From NCBI RefSeq assembly GCF_000337775.1, contig NZ_AOLQ01000067.1:1-64000 (forward strand): a stretch of DNA of 64,000 nucleotides, read 5' to 3'. The notes under the pieces are model-generated. The model saw only the letters and a list, made by a program, of their open reading frames with translations. It was not told the origin of the DNA and did not search any database. The translations under genes and the position numbers were made by a program. Positions 44,368-54,069 of this stretch are shown here, piece by piece. Source of the DNA: Haloarcula vallismortis ATCC 29715 (lineage in GTDB: Archaea; Halobacteriota; Halobacteria; Halobacteriales; Haloarculaceae). Every line of letters starts with the position of its first letter. Within the stretch, counting starts at the first letter, position 1.

Positions 44368-47300
44368 ATGTCCGATATGCCGCATTTGTTGTACGTAGGC
44401 GCTGCTGGCGATGACGCGGACACAGCCATGCCCGACGCGCCGGCCTCGGTCACGTCAGTTACCGGCGTGGCGGACGCGCTGTCTGAACTGGCCGAACACG
44501 CTTACGACGCCGTCGTCTGTGAACAGCAACTGCCGGGGGCAGAAACTGGTCTGGAGGCACTGGCAGCGATACGTGAGCAGTACGACGCACTTCCGGTCGT
44601 TCTCTGTACGGCCGAACCGGACGGCTCGGTCGCCGCTCGCGCAACACGGCTCAACGTGACCGAGTACGTTCCTCGCAGCGAAGTGTCGCTGGCGGATCGC
44701 GTGTACGACATCGTGACGCAGGGACGTGACCCGACGGGCCGTGGCAACGGGAGTAGCTCACCGGCCGCTACCGGTGACCGACCGACGCGGCTTCCACCGG
44801 AACTCGCGGACCCCTTCGACGCTATCGCCGGGAGTATCTCCGATGCCGTCGTCACAATCGACGCCGACAGCGAGGTCGTGTACGCCAACGACGAGGCCGC
44901 TGAGCTGACGGGCTATGACCGTGAGGAGCTGGTCGGTGACGATTTCGCCAAAGTCATCCCTGAACATTTGCGCAGTTCTCACTTCGAGGGGATGGACCGG
45001 TACCGCCGGACCGGTGACCGGAACGTCGACTGGGACTACCTCGAACTCCCGCTCGTCACCGCTGCCGGCGACCAGCTGACCGTCGCGGTGTCGTTCGGTG
45101 ATTTCGAGCGCAACGGGCAGTGGTTCTGTACGGGCGTTCTCAGGAATATCTCAGATCGGAAAGAGCGCGAACGGGCGCTTGAAGAGACGAACCAGCGGCT
45201 CGACCTCGCGCTGGACGGAACAGACACCGGTGTCTACGAGTGGAATCTGAGCACCGGCGAGATGGTGTGGGACGAAGCGACTGCGGAACTCTTCGGAACG
45301 ACGCCGACGGCCTTCGAAGGCACCGTCTCGGCGTTCTACGAGTACGTCCATCCGGAGGACCGCCAGTCGCTCGAAGCGGCCTTCGAGCGGGTGTCGGAGA
45401 GCGGCGAACGGGTCGACGCCGAGTTCCGTACCGATGTCGACGGAGAGACGCGATGGCTCCGGACAAGCGGCGTTATCGAGGACCGGGACGCACAGGCCCC
45501 GCGCCTTGTCGCCATCGCCACGGATATCACAGAGCGCAAGAAGCGCGAACAGACGTTACGCGCCAACAACGACTCGTTGCAGGAGCTGACACAGCTTGCA
45601 ACCGGGAACGGACTCAGCGAGGCCGAAACCGTCGGCCGAGTCATCGAAATCGGGCTGGACCGACTCGACATGGCGTTTGGCTATCTGAGCCGCATCGAAG
45701 ACGGAGTCCACGAAATCCAGATGGTCAGCGGGAACTCCCCTCTCGAAGCCGGGACACAGACGCCGCTTGAAGACACGTACTGCCAGCAAGTGCTCGAATC
45801 CGGTGACCTCTACGCAATTACCGATGCCACCGCCGCGGATGGACACGCGGCTGACGTGTACCAGAAAAGCGGCGTCGCGTGCTACGCCGGTGGCCTCATC
45901 ACTGTCGACGGCGAGCCGTACGGAACGCTCTGTTTCGGCGATGAACGGCCACGGTCGGAGTCGTTCTCCGAGAGCGAGGAGGCGTTCATGAAAGTCCTCG
46001 TAGAGTGGGTGAACCACGAACTCGAACGCCGCCACCGCGAGGACGAACTCGAACGCTACGAGAACATCATCGAAGCGGTCGACGACGGCGTGTACGCGCT
46101 CGACTCGGAGGGGTATTTCGAGTTCGTCAATCAGGCGATGACTGACCTTACAGGCTACTCCGAGTCGGAACTGCTTGGCTCCTACACTGGCTTCATCAAA
46201 AACGACGGCGTCGTCGAGCGGGCCGAATCCATCGTGCAGGAGATGATATTCGAGGACCGTGACGACGAGGAAACGTTCGAGCTGGAGATTCAGCAGGCCT
46301 CTGGAAACTCGTTCCCTGCGCAGGACCACATGACGCTGCTGTACGACGACGACGGCCGATTCGACGGGACCGCAGGCGTCGTTCGGGATATCACTGAGCA
46401 GAAACAGCGCGACGAGGCTCTGGCCGGGCTGCTGGATACGACCCGCTCGCTCATGCAGGCCCAGACGGCTCAGGAGGTCGCCGAAACAGTTATTCAGGCG
46501 ACCGAGTCGGACCTCGGATTCGACCACTCGCTCGTCAGGCTGTACGACGCGGAGACGGACACACTCCGGCCGGCCGCCGCAAGCGACAAGGTCCCGGAGC
46601 GACCGGTGTACGACGCTGATGAGGGATTCCCCGGCGACGCGTTCCAGCGCGGTGACCCGCTGGTCGTTGACGAGTTCGGCCGGATTGACAACTACGACTC
46701 CGATGTTCTGACAGCGGTCATGTACCTCCCGATGGGTGACCACGGGGTCGTGAGCATCGGTGCACAGCGGGGCCACGAGTTCACCGAATCGGACGTCTCT
46801 GTTGGGAAGATTCTCGCGTCCAATGCAGCCGCTGCGTTCGACCGGGTCGAGCGTGAACGGAGCCTGTTACGCTACGAATCAGTGGTCGAGAACGTCCGTG
46901 ACATGATGTACGTCCTCGACGACGAAGGTCGGTTCCAGCTTGTCACCGAACCGCTTGCGGAGTGGCTCGGCTACGAGCGGGCGACGCTTCTTGGCCAGCA
47001 CCCACGCATTGTTCTCGACCAGAACGCCATCGACGAGTTCGCCTGCCGTATCGGTGACCTCTGCCAGCAGGGCGGCACCGGCGCGGTCCAGCTCGAAACG
47101 GCGCTGGAAACGGCCAGCGGAGAGAAGCGTCCGGCAGAAATCGAGGTGTCGTTGATCGACGCGGACCAGTTCCGCGGCACCGTCGGTGTCGTCCGGGACC
47201 TGACCGAACTCAAGCAGGCGCGGGCAGAACTGAAAGACGAGCGCGACCGGTTCTCGTACCTGTTCAACACGCTCCCCGACGCTGTCATCGAAACGGAGAC

Positions 47301-48255
47301 CGTTGCAGACGAGTCCGTCGTCAGGTCTGTCAACCCCGCGTTCTCTGACGTGTTCGGCTACGGTCAGGACGCGGCTGTAGACAGTCCCCTTTCCGAGCTC
47401 CTCCGACCGCCGGACACTGCGCGCGACGAACTGCCCCAGTTCGACGACCGACAGGCGGACGGCGACCCCTTCCAGACCGAACTCCGACTAATGACCGAGA
47501 CAGGGTTCCGTGACTTCCTCTTCCGGGGCGTGCCGTACAGCCGGGACGGAGACAGCGTCCGCGGGTTCGGCATCTATACTGACATCACTGACCAGCGGGA
47601 GCGTGAACGTCGGTTGAAACTGCTCAACCGCGTCCTCCGGCACAACCTCAGGAATGACCTGACTGTCGTTCTTGGCATGGCTGATGCGCTGGACAAGCGG
47701 ATCGACGACCCGGAGCGCGCCGACATTCTCGACAGGCTCCAGCGAAAGGCCGAGGAGATGGCGTCACTGAGCGAGCGCGCACGCGACATGGAGCGATCCG
47801 TCCGCCGCGACCAGTTCGGCACGGACCCGGTCGATGTGTCCGCGGCTGTCACGGATATCGTCTCATCGTATCGTGACAAGCACACCGGTAGAATCGAAAC
47901 GGACCTCCCGGATACGTCGGTGACAGCGGGCGACGGGCGATTACATCGGATTCTGGGTGAACTCATCGAAAACAGCCTCGAACACTCCGGCGACGAGCCG
48001 TCGGTCCGCATCGAGGTGACGACGGACCAGCGAACCGTCTCGATCACGGTCGCCGACGACGGCCCGGGCATTCCACAGCACGAACTCGACGTCGTGACCG
48101 GTGACGAACCGATTACGCAACTACGCCACGGGACCGGGCTCGGCCTGTGGCTGGTCGTCTGGGTCGCCGAAACCTACGGCGGCACAGTGAACTTCGGTAG
48201 CGGGCCGGACGGCGGGGCGGTCGTCACGCTGGAGTTGCCTCGGATAGACCTCTAG
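44368..48255 (+). CDS. Large multi-PAS/GAF sensor histidine kinase
   Basis: 1295 residues, soluble. Order: receiver-like domain (about 1-118), PAS (about 150-265), PAS (275-390), GAF (400-550), PAS (560-680), GAF (690-835), PAS (850-965), PAS (975-1085), DHp with NRVLRHNLRNDLTVV (about 1090), HATPase with DDGPGIPQHEL and GTGLGLWLVVWV. The receiver-like domain has AVVCEQQLPG, with Glu at the phosphoacceptor position. It is convergent with a receiver gene; cognate pairing is only suggested by proximity. Confidence 0.88.
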   Translation: MSDMPHLLYVGAAGDDADTAMPDAPASVTSVTGVADALSELAEHAYDAVVCEQQLPGAETGLEALAAIREQYDALPVVLCTAEPDGSVAARATRLNVTEYVPRSEVSLADRVYDIVTQGRDPTGRGNGSSSPAATGDRPTRLPPELADPFDAIAGSISDAVVTIDADSEVVYANDEAAELTGYDREELVGDDFAKVIPEHLRSSHFEGMDRYRRTGDRNVDWDYLELPLVTAAGDQLTVAVSFGDFERNGQWFCTGVLRNISDRKERERALEETNQRLDLALDGTDTGVYEWNLSTGEMVWDEATAELFGTTPTAFEGTVSAFYEYVHPEDRQSLEAAFERVSESGERVDAEFRTDVDGETRWLRTSGVIEDRDAQAPRLVAIATDITERKKREQTLRANNDSLQELTQLATGNGLSEAETVGRVIEIGLDRLDMAFGYLSRIEDGVHEIQMVSGNSPLEAGTQTPLEDTYCQQVLESGDLYAITDATAADGHAADVYQKSGVACYAGGLITVDGEPYGTLCFGDERPRSESFSESEEAFMKVLVEWVNHELERRHREDELERYENIIEAVDDGVYALDSEGYFEFVNQAMTDLTGYSESELLGSYTGFIKNDGVVERAESIVQEMIFEDRDDEETFELEIQQASGNSFPAQDHMTLLYDDDGRFDGTAGVVRDITEQKQRDEALAGLLDTTRSLMQAQTAQEVAETVIQATESDLGFDHSLVRLYDAETDTLRPAAASDKVPERPVYDADEGFPGDAFQRGDPLVVDEFGRIDNYDSDVLTAVMYLPMGDHGVVSIGAQRGHEFTESDVSVGKILASNAAAAFDRVERERSLLRYESVVENVRDMMYVLDDEGRFQLVTEPLAEWLGYERATLLGQHPRIVLDQNAIDEFACRIGDLCQQGGTGAVQLETALETASGEKRPAEIEVSLIDADQFRGTVGVVRDLTELKQARAELKDERDRFSYLFNTLPDAVIETETVADESVVRSVNPAFSDVFGYGQDAAVDSPLSELLRPPDTARDELPQFDDRQADGDPFQTELRLMTETGFRDFLFRGVPYSRDGDSVRGFGIYTDITDQRERERRLKLLNRVLRHNLRNDLTVVLGMADALDKRIDDPERADILDRLQRKAEEMASLSERARDMERSVRRDQFGTDPVDVSAAVTDIVSSYRDKHTGRIETDLPDTSVTAGDGRLHRILGELIENSLEHSGDEPSVRIEVTTDQRTVSITVADDGPGIPQHELDVVTGDEPITQLRHGTGLGLWLVVWVAETYGGTVNFGSGPDGGAVVTLELPRIDL

Positions 48256-48620
48256 ATGGTGTCGCGAATCCGGTCGGCGAGTACGCCGTACTGCTCCGTA
48301 CCTGTGCCTTTCTGGACGACAGCGGTGACGCCGTGTTCCGTGGCGGCATCTGCTACATCATCGTGTTCACGGGCCGTAAACAGCAGGAACGGGATGTCGA
48401 CGCCGGTGTCCCGGAGCGCGGCACACAGCTCCATCCCGTCGAGCCGGGGCATCTTGTAGTCACTGACGACGGCGTCGAAATCGCCGTCAGCTGCCAGGTC
48501 CAGTGCCGCTTCTGGGTCGTCCTCCGTTGTTATCTCGAACCCGTCTTCCTGTCCCAGAAACGTCCCGACGATCTCCAGAACGTCTACGTCTTCGTCTACC
48601 AGTAGCACCTCGATACTCAT
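48252..48620 (-). CDS. Single-domain response regulator
   Basis: 122 residues, receiver only. LLVDEDVDVLEIVG, phosphoacceptor in DAVVSDYKMPRLDGMELC, FLLFTAREHDD and the final QKGTG Lys are all present. The start at 48620 (MSIEVLL) is preferred to a longer frame. It overlaps the end of the convergent kinase gene by four bases. Likely phosphorylated by that kinase or another PAS kinase. Confidence 0.9.
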   Translation of the reverse strand: MSIEVLLVDEDVDVLEIVGTFLGQEDGFEITTEDDPEAALDLAADGDFDAVVSDYKMPRLDGMELCAALRDTGVDIPFLLFTAREHDDVADAATEHGVTAVVQKGTGTEQYGVLADRIRDTI

Positions 48621-48658
48621 CGGTTCTATGTCCGTGGTTCCCCGGTAAAAACTCTCGG

Positions 48659-48862
48659 TCACCGCATCGCGGCTAAGCCGACGACAACCTCCTTGTTGAC
48701 GGTCATCCACGTCGACAGCTTGGCGACGCCGGAGAGTCCGCGCGGTGACACGGTGCACCGGTCCGGTTCACTGGTGTACTCAACCACGGTCATCGACAGC
48801 TCGTGCGGGGCTTGCGTTCGCTCGGTGGTTGCACTCCCTGCACCGTCCGGGTCGAGGCTCAT
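48659..48862 (-). CDS. DUF7511-like small protein
   Basis: 67 residues. HELSMTVVEYTSEPDRCTVSP and LSTWMTVNKEVVVGLAAMR match a small haloarchaeal family I know as DUF7511, of unknown function. The ATG at 48862 is the only good start. Confidence 0.68.
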   Translation of the reverse strand: MSLDPDGAGSATTERTQAPHELSMTVVEYTSEPDRCTVSPRGLSGVAKLSTWMTVNKEVVVGLAAMR

Positions 48863-48930
48863 CGGTGGCAGATGCTTCTTGGTGACCGTGTAAAACGGCT
48901 GCTAAGAGGTCTCTATACCGCTCCGGAGAG

Positions 48931-49101
48931 CTATGCCGCCTGCCCGGTGTCGACTTCGCCGTTGATGCGGACGAACCCGTAGTCACACTCCGGGCAGTGC
49001 CACTTGACCTTGGTCCCCAGATGCATCGTCGTGCTCGCGACCTTCCAGAAATCGCGGTACTCTTCGCATTCAGGACAGTAGTGTTCGAGTTCGAGGCTCA
49101 T
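48931..49101 (-). CDS. Small zinc-ribbon protein
   Basis: 56 residues with two CxxC pairs (YCPECEEYRDFW, WHCPECDYGFVRI), a short zinc ribbon of the DUF7838 kind. The start at 49101 (MSLELEHYC) is preferred; the longer frame is a shadow of the region upstream. Function unknown. Confidence 0.75.
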   Translation of the reverse strand: MSLELEHYCPECEEYRDFWKVASTTMHLGTKVKWHCPECDYGFVRINGEVDTGQAA

Positions 49102-49193
49102 ACCGAGTTGTTTCCGTGGGGGTACAGTTGAATTTCCCGGTTCCACGCGGGGGCGTCGAAGGGGGCAAACCGCTCGAACCCCTGTATCCCAGT

Positions 49194-49862
49194 ATGACTC
49201 AGAGTGCGTATGAGCCGACTCATCCAACAGCACTGGCTGTCGATGCCGAGGCACCGCCACCGTCGGAGACAGTAACGGCGACGTTCGGCATGGGCTGTTT
49301 CTGGGGCCCGGACGCCCGATTCGGCGCGATGCCGGGTGTGGTCAGGACGCGAGTCGGCTACGCTGGCGGCACTGAACCAGACCCCAGTTACTACTCGCTG
49401 GGCGACCACACCGAGGTCGTACAGGTCGAGTACGACCCGGACGTGGTGAGTTACACAGACCTGCTTGACGTGTTCTGGGCGAACCACACGCCGTTTTCTA
49501 CCCCACGGAAACGGCAGTACCGCGGCGTGGTCTTGGCACACAGCGACCGACAGCGCGAGACCGCAGAACGGACGCGCGAAGCGCTGGAAGCACGGACGGG
49601 GACGGCTGTCGAGACGACAATCGAAACCCTCGACCGGTTCTATCTGGCGGAGGACTATCATCAAAAATACGAGCTCCGGTCGACGCCGGTGGTCGCCGAC
49701 GAACTCGAAGATATTTACGGCGATGCCTTCGTCGATTCGACGGTCGCCGCCCGGCTCAACGGCTTTGTTGCTGGCCACGGCGAGGACGACGAACGCGAAG
49801 CGCTGTTTGCCAAACTGGATATCCCACCGGCCGCGCTCTCCGAGGTCCGCCGTCGGCTCTGA
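49194..49862 (+). CDS. msrA: Peptide methionine sulfoxide reductase A
   Basis: 222 residues. Catalytic Cys in FGMGCFWGPDARFGAMPGV, TRVGYAGGTEPDPSYYSLGDHTEVVQVEYDP, and a FWANHTPFSTPRKRQYRG region. It repairs oxidised methionines. The start at 49194 (MTQSAYEP) is preferred. No MsrB in the window. It has a long N-terminal extension of about 30 residues. Confidence 0.93.
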   Translation: MTQSAYEPTHPTALAVDAEAPPPSETVTATFGMGCFWGPDARFGAMPGVVRTRVGYAGGTEPDPSYYSLGDHTEVVQVEYDPDVVSYTDLLDVFWANHTPFSTPRKRQYRGVVLAHSDRQRETAERTREALEARTGTAVETTIETLDRFYLAEDYHQKYELRSTPVVADELEDIYGDAFVDSTVAARLNGFVAGHGEDDEREALFAKLDIPPAALSEVRRRL

Positions 49863-49949
49863 GCGCGGTGCTAGCGGTCCCTGCCACGGCTGTCCGCTCC
49901 CCAACGATTCGCCCACGGCTATAAGACGCTGGCAGTGCCAGATTCAGCT

Positions 49950-50486
49950 ATGACTATCTATACCGGTCGCGGCGACCAGGGCCAGACGGATCTCCGGAAC
50001 ATGGAACGGGTATCGAAGGACAGCCGCCGTATCGAGGCGTACGGCACCGTCGACGAGGTGAACGCGCTGGTCGGCGTCGTCAGGCCGACCGGCCACGACG
50101 ACATCGATGAAAAGCTCCGCGTCGTCCAGAACCACCTCCACATCGTGCAGGCCGATTTCGCCAACCCCAGCCCAGAGGAGGACGACCCGCGGATACAGGA
50201 GTCCCACGTCGAAACGCTCGAAGACCTCATCGACGAGGCTGACGACGAACTGGACCCGCTCGAATCGTTCATCCTTCCCTCGGGGTCAGAGCCGGGGGCA
50301 AAACTCCACCACGCCCGCGCGGTCTGTCGCCGCGCCGAGCGCCGCTGTGTCTCTTTCGCCGCCGAGGAGGCCGGCGTCAACGAGACAGCTATCATCTACC
50401 TGAACCGGCTCTCTGACGCGCTGTTCACGCTCGCCCGACTCGTCAACAAGCGCGAGGGCATCCGAGAGGAGAACCCCGAGTACTGA
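49950..50486 (+). CDS. PduO-type cob(I)alamin adenosyltransferase
   Basis: 178 residues. TGRGDQGQTDLRNMERVSKDSRRIEAYGTVDEVNALVG is the ATP-binding signature, and HHARAVCRRAERRCV with YLNRLSDALFTLARLVN forms the rest of the active site. It adenosylates cobalamin. The start at 49950 is preferred to a codon five earlier. No other B12 genes are in the window. Confidence 0.92.
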   Translation: MTIYTGRGDQGQTDLRNMERVSKDSRRIEAYGTVDEVNALVGVVRPTGHDDIDEKLRVVQNHLHIVQADFANPSPEEDDPRIQESHVETLEDLIDEADDELDPLESFILPSGSEPGAKLHHARAVCRRAERRCVSFAAEEAGVNETAIIYLNRLSDALFTLARLVNKREGIREENPEY

Positions 50487-50590
50487 CGACCGCACCACGT
50501 TTTCTTCCACAGGCAGTCGTCAGCGACGCAACGTCAACGCCAGCGCCGGCGGTTCGCAATAGCAAAGTGACCGGCCCGGAAGGGTGAGGT

Positions 50591-51565
50591 ATGAAAGCGA
50601 CCGCGAAGGCACATCCGATTCAGGGGCTGGTCAAGTACCACGGGATGCGCGACGAGGAACTGCGACTGCCGTACCACGACAGCATCTCCGTCTGTACCGC
50701 GCCGAGCCACTCGAAGACGACGGCCGCCTTCGAACCGGACCGTGAGGAGGACGTGTACGTCATCGACGGCGAGGAAGTCACCGGCCGCGGGGCCGAGCGC
50801 ATCGACGCCGTCGTCGACCACGTCCGCGACCTCGCGGGCATCGACCACGGCGTCCGCTTCGAGTCGGCGAACAACTTCCCGACGAACATCGGCTTTGGCT
50901 CCTCCTCGTCGGGCTTTGCCGCCGCGGCGATGGCCCTCGTCGAGGCTGCAGGCCTAGACATGACCCGACCCGAGATCTCGACTGTCGCGCGCCGCGGCTC
51001 CTCCTCGGCCGCCCGTGCCGTGACGGGTGCGTTCTCCCACCTGCGGACCGGCATGAACGACAAAGACTGCCGGAGCGAGCGCATCGAGACGGACCTCGAA
51101 GACGACCTGCGCATCGTCGCCGGTATGGTCCCATCCTACAAGGAAACCGAGGAAGCCCACAAGGAGGCCGCCGAGAGCCACATGTTCGAGTCGCGCATGG
51201 CCCATATCCACGGCCAGATCTCGGACATGCGCGACGCACTGTACGAGGCTGATTTCGACGCCGTCTTCGACCTCGCGGAAAAGGATTCGCTCTCGCTGGC
51301 CGCCGCGACGATGACTGGGCCGGCCGGTTGGGTGTACTGGCAGCCCCGCACCATCGAGATATTCAACGCCGTCCGGGAGCTCCGCAACAGCGAGGACGTA
51401 CCGGTGTACTTCTCCGTCGACACCGGCGCGAGCGTCTACATTAACACGACCGAGGCGTACGTCGACCGCGTCGAGGAGACGGTCGCCGACTGCGGCGTCG
51501 ACACTCGCGTCTGGGATGTCGGCGGCCCCGCACAGGTTCTCAGCGAAGACAAAGCGCTGTTCTGA
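50591..51565 (+). CDS. mvaD: Phosphomevalonate decarboxylase
   Basis: 324 residues, GHMP kinase fold. AKAHPIQGLVKYHGMRDEELRLPYHDSIS, NFPTNIGFGSSSSGFAAAAMALVEAAGLDM (phosphate-binding loop), and RRGSSSAARAVTGAFSHLRTG. In haloarchaea such enzymes act on phosphomevalonate in the alternative mevalonate route to isopentenyl phosphate. The next enzymes, isopentenyl phosphate kinase and others, lie elsewhere. Confidence 0.88.
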   Translation: MKATAKAHPIQGLVKYHGMRDEELRLPYHDSISVCTAPSHSKTTAAFEPDREEDVYVIDGEEVTGRGAERIDAVVDHVRDLAGIDHGVRFESANNFPTNIGFGSSSSGFAAAAMALVEAAGLDMTRPEISTVARRGSSSAARAVTGAFSHLRTGMNDKDCRSERIETDLEDDLRIVAGMVPSYKETEEAHKEAAESHMFESRMAHIHGQISDMRDALYEADFDAVFDLAEKDSLSLAAATMTGPAGWVYWQPRTIEIFNAVRELRNSEDVPVYFSVDTGASVYINTTEAYVDRVEETVADCGVDTRVWDVGGPAQVLSEDKALF

Positions 51566-51566
51566 G

Positions 51567-52787
51567 TCAGCCGACTGGCCGCCGGAGGCGAATCTCTACT
51601 TCGGTCCCGCCGAACCGGCTCTCAGACACCGAAACCGACCCGTCTGACTCGCGGACGATCCACTGAGTGAGCCACAGCCCAGTGCCCGTGCTGTGAGCAA
51701 GTGGCGTCTCCGTGCCAGTTGTCAGAACCGACTGCTCCGTCTCAGGGAGCCCCGGGCCGTTATCGGCCACCCGAAGGACAACCCGGTCGCTTCGGTCTGC
51801 TGGCTCGGCTACCACATCGATGCGAGGTGGTGTGGCGTCATTGTGCTCCACTGCGTTGTCGAGGACATTATCGAGCGCGTAGGGGAAGAGTTCGTGACCG
51901 ACGACGCGGCCATCTACTTGTACGTCCTGCCGGAGTTCGATGGCCGCGTGCTCCGCTCGTAGGCGGCCGACCCGGTCGGAGAGAACTGCACGCGGGTCGA
52001 AGGTGGTCTGTTCTGTCTCGTCGCTGTTCTGTAGTTGCTCGATCTGCTGTGCAGCCTCGCTCAGGCTACGGATGTCCTCGATACGGTCCGCAATGATGTC
52101 GATATGCTCACTCTCTTGTTCGTCGCTGAGCAGATCCAGATGTCCGCGGATGACGGTCACGTCGTTGCGGATGTTATGCCGGAACAGACGGTTAAGTACT
52201 GTAAGCCGCTGCTCGCGTTGTTTCTGCTCCGAGATGTCGTGAACGAACAGCGATGCACCGTCCGTGCTGTCGCCGGTGAGTGGCGCACCCCACAGCCGCA
52301 CGTCAAGTGATGACCCATTGGCGTGGCGGTGACAGGACTCAACGCCGGTGAGCGATTCACCGTCGACAAGTGACGACAGCAGCCTGTCGAGCGCCTCCGG
52401 TGATTCGGCCAGCGTGTCGGCATACGAGCGGCCGGTTACCTGACTCTCGTCCCAGCCAAACAGCCGCTTGGCACCGTCGTTCCAGAACTGAATCGACCTG
52501 TCAGCGTCCAGTACGACCACTGCGGCAGGTATTGACTGGACCATAGCTGAGAAGCGCTCCGTTAGCGACCCGACCGAATTCGCCAGTATTTCGACCTCCG
52601 TCTCGCGGTCGAGCCGAGCATCTAGCAGCGCCAGCAGCTCAGACAACAACGTTCGGGAGAGTGCCTCTCGCTCACGGACGGCGCTGTTCTGATATACGTT
52701 CAACAGCGCTTCGCGCGTCTCCGTCTGTCCCTCTTCAGCTAGCGACTGGAACAGCTCTCCAACGAGTAACTCGGCGCCGTCGTCCAT
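51567..52787 (-). CDS. PAS sensor histidine kinase
   Basis: 406 residues, soluble. A helical N-terminus (about 1-65), one PAS domain (about 70-185), H-box NRLFRHNIRNDVTVIRG (His near 206), and a HATPase domain with DNVLDNAVEHND, ADNGPGLPETE and STGTGLWLTQWIV, all intact. Immediately upstream of its ATG is a perfect DtxR-type palindrome, hinting at iron control. Confidence 0.87.
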   Translation of the reverse strand: MDDGAELLVGELFQSLAEEGQTETREALLNVYQNSAVREREALSRTLLSELLALLDARLDRETEVEILANSVGSLTERFSAMVQSIPAAVVVLDADRSIQFWNDGAKRLFGWDESQVTGRSYADTLAESPEALDRLLSSLVDGESLTGVESCHRHANGSSLDVRLWGAPLTGDSTDGASLFVHDISEQKQREQRLTVLNRLFRHNIRNDVTVIRGHLDLLSDEQESEHIDIIADRIEDIRSLSEAAQQIEQLQNSDETEQTTFDPRAVLSDRVGRLRAEHAAIELRQDVQVDGRVVGHELFPYALDNVLDNAVEHNDATPPRIDVVAEPADRSDRVVLRVADNGPGLPETEQSVLTTGTETPLAHSTGTGLWLTQWIVRESDGSVSVSESRFGGTEVEIRLRRPVG

Positions 52788-52788
52788 T

Positions 52789-52802
52789 TTAGGCTAGCCT
52801 AA
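52789..52802. promoter_or_regulatory. DtxR-family-like iron box
   Basis: TTAGGCTAGCCTAA is a perfect 14-bp palindrome, very close to the DtxR/IdeR operator consensus (TTAGGTTAGGCTAACC type) and to the haloarchaeal Idr-type motif. It begins two bases before the ATG of the minus-strand kinase, between that ATG and a TTTATATTC TATA-like element at about 52818-52826. It would block that promoter when occupied. It also lies upstream of the plus-strand NDH-2-like gene. Confidence 0.6.
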
Positions 52803-52895
52803 CCGGGGAGATACATGAATATAAATGGTGCGATGGGAGCCACCTCGCGGCTCTCTGGAGATAGGTCTTTCAGCGTCTAGTCCCAACCAGACGGC

Positions 52896-54041
52896 ATGCG
52901 CGTCGCCGTTCTCGGAGCCGGATACGCCGGGCTCACGCTCGCCAGAAAGCTCCACCAGACACTTCCCGAGACCGTCTCGCTGGTCGTCGTCGACGAACAG
53001 GCTGAACATCTCGTTCAGCACGAACTCCACCGGGTCGTCCGGCAGCCGTCGCTGGCCGACGAGATTACCGTCGACCTCGACGCCGTTCTCGACTGCGAAA
53101 TCCGACAAGCGACGGTCACGGATGTCGACCCGGATGCCGGTGTTGCGACGCTGGACGGGTCGGAGACGCTGTCCTACGACGTGGGTGCGGTGTGTCTCGG
53201 CGCGCAGACGGCCTTTTATGACCTACCGGGCGTGCGCGAGCACGCGACGCCGCTGAAGCGCCTCGACGACGCCCACGAGATCCGCGAGCGGTTCCACGAC
53301 CTCAGTGACGGCGACCGCGTGGTCGTCGGCGGCGCGGGCCTGTCGGGCGTACAGGTGGCCGGCGAACTGGCCGAGATGCGCGATGATAGTGATATCGAGG
53401 TCCTGCTGCTCGAACAGGAGGACGCCGTCGCGCCGTCGTTCCCGGCGTCGTTCCAGTCGGCCGTCCACGACGCGCTGGTCGACGCCGGTGTGACAGTCAG
53501 GACCGGAACGGGTGTAGCCGGCGCGGACGCCGACCTCATTACGCTTGAGGATGGGTCGGAACTGGCGACGGACCAGTTCGTCTGGACCGGCGGTATCGAG
53601 GGGTCGCCGGCGCTTGACGCCGACCGGCCCGTCGTCCGGGCGGACCTCCGACTCGGCGAGTCGACGTTCGCCGTCGGCGACGCCGCCCGGGTCGTCGACA
53701 GCGACGGCGAGGCTGTGCCGGCGAGCGCGGCGGCGGCCATCCGCGAGGCTCGCGTCGCCGCGGACAACATCGGGACGCTGGTCGGGCGGCAACAGGGCAG
53801 TTCTGTCGAGTTCCAGCCCCGACTGACCCAGTACCAGTTCAACGTGCCCGGCTGGCTCGTCTCGGTCGGCGACGACGCCGTGGCGAAGGTCGGCCCCTCT
53901 GTCCTCACCGGCCGGGCCGCGCTGGCGCTCAAGACCACCGTCGGCGCGGGCTATCTTGGAACGGTCGGTGCCGTCCAGAACGCGGTCGACCTCGTGAGCG
54001 AAGAACTGAACCTCGATACAGGGGAGACAGAGCCCGAATAG
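52896..54041 (+). CDS. NDH-2-like FAD/NAD(P) oxidoreductase
   Basis: 381 residues. First dinucleotide motif VAVLGAGYAGLTLARKL, second VVVGGAGLSGVQVAGELAEM, and the ATP/FAD-binding end ADLRLGESTFAVGDAARV. The order matches type II NADH dehydrogenases or sulfide:quinone-like flavoproteins. The canonical conserved cysteines of SQR are not seen. A quinone-reducing role at the membrane is inferred. The iron box upstream may also affect this gene. Confidence 0.85.
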   Translation: MRVAVLGAGYAGLTLARKLHQTLPETVSLVVVDEQAEHLVQHELHRVVRQPSLADEITVDLDAVLDCEIRQATVTDVDPDAGVATLDGSETLSYDVGAVCLGAQTAFYDLPGVREHATPLKRLDDAHEIRERFHDLSDGDRVVVGGAGLSGVQVAGELAEMRDDSDIEVLLLEQEDAVAPSFPASFQSAVHDALVDAGVTVRTGTGVAGADADLITLEDGSELATDQFVWTGGIEGSPALDADRPVVRADLRLGESTFAVGDAARVVDSDGEAVPASAAAAIREARVAADNIGTLVGRQQGSSVEFQPRLTQYQFNVPGWLVSVGDDAVAKVGPSVLTGRAALALKTTVGAGYLGTVGAVQNAVDLVSEELNLDTGETEPE

Positions 54042-54069
54042 AATACCGCGAAAACCGTAGTCCGGTGCG

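Noticed and set aside
48931-49260. Longer version of the zinc-ribbon protein
   Set aside because: The upstream 53 residues look like noncoding sequence; the zinc ribbon begins at 49101.
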